Assembly: GCA_035353395.1 (NCBI GenBank)
Contig: DAOPZL010000001.1
Location: 62,001 to 126,000, forward strand
Source of the DNA: UBA1801 sp035353395
Lineage (GTDB): Bacteria > Acidobacteriota > Holophagae > Holophagales > Holophagaceae
Direction of reading: 5' to 3'
Length of the DNA: 64,000 bases
In this document: one piece after another, positions 62,402-64,000 of the stretch
Numbering within the stretch: position 1 is the first letter of the stretch
How the letters are laid out: each line of letters opens with the position of its first letter
Translations under genes and position numbers: made by a program
Notes under the pieces: model-generated
What the model was told of the DNA's origin: nothing
Databases searched by the model: none
Seen by the model: only the letters and a program-made list of their open reading frames with translations

Positions 62402-62875
62402 ATGAATCCAAGAACGGTCTTCTTCCCTGCTGCTTTCCTGTGCCTGTCGCTGTTCGCCCAAGCCCCGGCTCCAGCCGGGAAGACGAATCCGAACAGCCCG
62501 GCTGTCCCGGCTCCGGCTGCGGACTCCTCGTCCTCCAGGGACTACGATCTGCTCGTGATCAGGACCACCCCCTACCAGCCCAAGCTCGCAAGGGATCCCT
62601 TCAGCGCGCCGTCCGACGTGGAGAACGCCAGGAAGGGCGACCTGATCGATGATGTCGGAGTCAAGGGCAGGATCGTAACCAACGGCAAGGTGCTCGCGGT
62701 CGTCATCGACTCCCGCGGGAATGCCAGGTGGCTGCCCGTCGGCTACAAGTTCAGGGACGGCGAGCTATTCCAAATCACCGAAAAAGCCGTTATTTTTCAT
62801 CAGAGAGATGTCAATTCAACCAGTGGTGTATACCGGACGGTTGTGAAATCGTTCATGCGCGAAGGGGGGAAATGA
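62402..62875 (+). CDS. pilP: Type IV pilus assembly lipoprotein PilP (signal without clear lipobox)
   Basis: A 157-residue periplasmic protein linking PilNO to the PilQ secretin. A signal peptide (FFPAAFLCLSLFAQAPA) is followed by a Pro/Ala-rich linker and the PilP beta domain (YQPKLARDPFSAP; VKGRIVTNGKVLAVVIDS; YKFRDGELFQITEKAVIF). The only Cys lies inside the hydrophobic core of the signal (FLCLSL), so a classical lipobox is doubtful. It overlaps the first possible pilQ start by 4 bp. Confidence 0.9.
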   Translation: MNPRTVFFPAAFLCLSLFAQAPAPAGKTNPNSPAVPAPAADSSSSRDYDLLVIRTTPYQPKLARDPFSAPSDVENARKGDLIDDVGVKGRIVTNGKVLAVVIDSRGNARWLPVGYKFRDGELFQITEKAVIFHQRDVNSTSGVYRTVVKSFMREGGK

Positions 62876-64000
62876 TGAATGCTCGCCTGAGTTCATTGCT
62901 TGTCGCGGGCGGCGTGTTCCTGATCGGATTCCAGGCAGGAGCCCTCGGTACTGCTTTCGCCGCGACCGAATCCACTCTCCAGTCCGCAGTCCTCCAGGGT
63001 GCGACTCTGGAGGCAGGAAACGACTCCGAGGCGATCATCCGTCTGGCGATCCCGGCCTTCACTGGAACCCCCCGACTCCAGGTCCTCACCCATCCGAACC
63101 GGGTCGTGGTCGACCTTCCCGGGGTGATCCGGGGGGTTCAGCCCACTCGACAGGAGATGGCGGGGTGGAGTTCTCCGCTGATCCGGAAAACCCGGCTTGC
63201 CCAGTTCATCGCCGCGCCCAACCCGGTCACGCGCTTCGTGCTGGAGGTCGTGGACGGCGCCCAGGTCGATGTCTCCCGGGCCGGCGACGGCCTGCAGGTC
63301 GTGCTGAAGCCGGGGACGGGGGCGGTGCAGGCGAGGATGGCCTCTCCCGAGATGCCGGCGGCTCCCGCCGTCGAAATGCTCGCCGCGGTTCCGGCTCCCT
63401 CCCCGGATCCTGCGGCCGTGGCCAAGCCCGCCGCGGACAAGCCCATGATCGCGCTGGATCCGATTCCCGCCATCACCGCCCACAGCCAGCCTCTGCCCGT
63501 GCTCGCGGTCTCGACGCTCCTGCCCGCCAACATGGCGGCCGTCCAGGAGAAGCCGGCGCAGGCCGCGCCGTCTCCCCGCAAGGACGACTCGAGGGGCCGC
63601 ACCCTCGGCGACGTCCAGGGGCGGTATACCGGGTCGCGCATCACCATCGACGTGAAGGGCGCGGACCTGGCGACGTTCCTCCGGATCATTGCCGACCACG
63701 CGAAGCTCAATCTGGTCGCGGACCAGGATGTCCAGGGCATCTATGACTTCAAGTTCACGGACACGCCCTGGGACCAGGTGCTGGACATCATCGTCAAGCA
63801 CGCGGGCCTCGGGAAGGAGATCAGCAACGGCGTCATCCGCATCGCCAAGGTCGAGAAGCTCCAGAAGGAGGAGGACGACCGCAAGAAACTTGAGGAGGCG
63901 AAGGCGCTGGCCGGGGACCTGACCACGATCACGCGGCCGCTCTCCTTCGCGAAGGCGGCGGAAGCCAAGGCGATCGTCGAGAAGATGCTGACCAAGCGCG
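62872..64000 (+). CDS. pilQ: Type IV pilus secretin PilQ, N-terminal part
   Basis: An open reading frame running off the right edge, with ~376 codons visible. It starts with tandem ATGs at 62872/62875 overlapping the pilP stop. A signal peptide (residues ~1-29, LLVAGGVFLIGFQAGALG) leads to an AMIN domain (IIRLAIPAFTGTPRLQVLTHPNRVVVDLPG...), which binds peptidoglycan. A long Pro/Ala-rich linker follows. The secretin N0/STN domain (ITIDVKGADLATFLRIIAD; TPWDQVLDIIVKHAGL) is next, and then the beginning of N1 (SFAKAAEAKAIVEKML). The secretin pore lies beyond the window. Only one AMIN domain is visible, where many PilQs have two. Confidence 0.93.
   Translation, partial: MMNARLSSLLVAGGVFLIGFQAGALGTAFAATESTLQSAVLQGATLEAGNDSEAIIRLAIPAFTGTPRLQVLTHPNRVVVDLPGVIRGVQPTRQEMAGWSSPLIRKTRLAQFIAAPNPVTRFVLEVVDGAQVDVSRAGDGLQVVLKPGTGAVQARMASPEMPAAPAVEMLAAVPAPSPDPAAVAKPAADKPMIALDPIPAITAHSQPLPVLAVSTLLPANMAAVQEKPAQAAPSPRKDDSRGRTLGDVQGRYTGSRITIDVKGADLATFLRIIADHAKLNLVADQDVQGIYDFKFTDTPWDQVLDIIVKHAGLGKEISNGVIRIAKVEKLQKEEDDRKKLEEAKALAGDLTTITRPLSFAKAAEAKAIVEKMLTKR

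Overview
This is a G+C-rich chromosomal scaffold from a free-living Gram-negative-type bacterium. Supporting signs are an outer-membrane barrel protein, a PilQ secretin, LplT/Aas-type phospholipid salvage and a YejABEF importer. Several features together fit an acidobacterium of the Holophagae (Geothrix/Holophaga-like) best: the split F-ATPase operon with b and b' subunits, the acyl-CoA dehydrogenase/Etf/3-aminobutyryl-CoA ammonia-lyase module, and the Xanthomonas/Bacteroidetes-type arginine genes. That placement is inference, not a database result. A run of exactly 100 N (19198-19297) shows that this is a draft scaffold.

Layout. 1-2.8 kb: start of purC, a TPR protein, a small outer-membrane protein and an MBL-fold hydrolase. 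2.8-9.05 kb: ATP synthase operon on the minus strand (b', b, delta, alpha, gamma, beta, epsilon; a and c are absent), broken between gamma and beta by a large inverted repeat. 9.4-10 kb: tRNA-Val, tRNA-Asp and tRNA-Ser. 10-19.2 kb: small proteins, an S15/CocE-type hydrolase, an EamA exporter and a yejABEF peptide importer, ending at the gap. 19.3-24.1 kb: a MacB/LolD-type ATPase, then LplT plus a three-domain acyltransferase-ACP-ligase. 24.1-31.1 kb: DUF457 and DUF218 proteins, dnaB, a HAD phosphatase, recG, a minimal metalloprotease and OsmC. 31.1-40.7 kb: a compact arginine operon (argD, argF', argB, argE', argH, argG, an unknown P-loop gene, argC) with divergent argR. 40.7-44.5 kb: coaD, a diguanylate cyclase, ddl and a miniature flagellar-rod-like protein. 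44.6-50.4 kb: ADP-forming acyl-CoA synthetase, 3-aminobutyryl-CoA ammonia-lyase-like protein, acyl-CoA dehydrogenase, etfB and etfA. 50.5-58.4 kb: a histidine kinase, a methyltransferase, nadE, a nitrilase-family amidase, an HD alarmone-hydrolase-like protein, tRNA-Leu and gatA. 58.5-64 kb: DnaJ-TPR, a PP2C phosphatase and the type IV pilus operon pilMNOPQ, with pilQ running off the end.

How the genes fit together. The arginine genes form an almost continuous translationally coupled operon. The carbamoyltransferase is of the N-acetyl/N-succinyl-ornithine type, so the route appears to run through an acylated citrulline that the ArgE-like enzyme deacylates before ArgG and ArgH act. No recognisable N-acylglutamate synthase is present. 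An uncharacterised P-loop protein overlaps argC and argG by 4 bp on each side and is the best local candidate for the missing first step. This is the most promising undescribed system in the window. The 44.6-50.4 kb genes look like a catabolic acyl-CoA branch yielding reduced electron carriers and ATP. A dispersed inverted-repeat family built on aaccgcgaa occurs at least twice in full, and its left end lies directly at the edge of the assembly gap.
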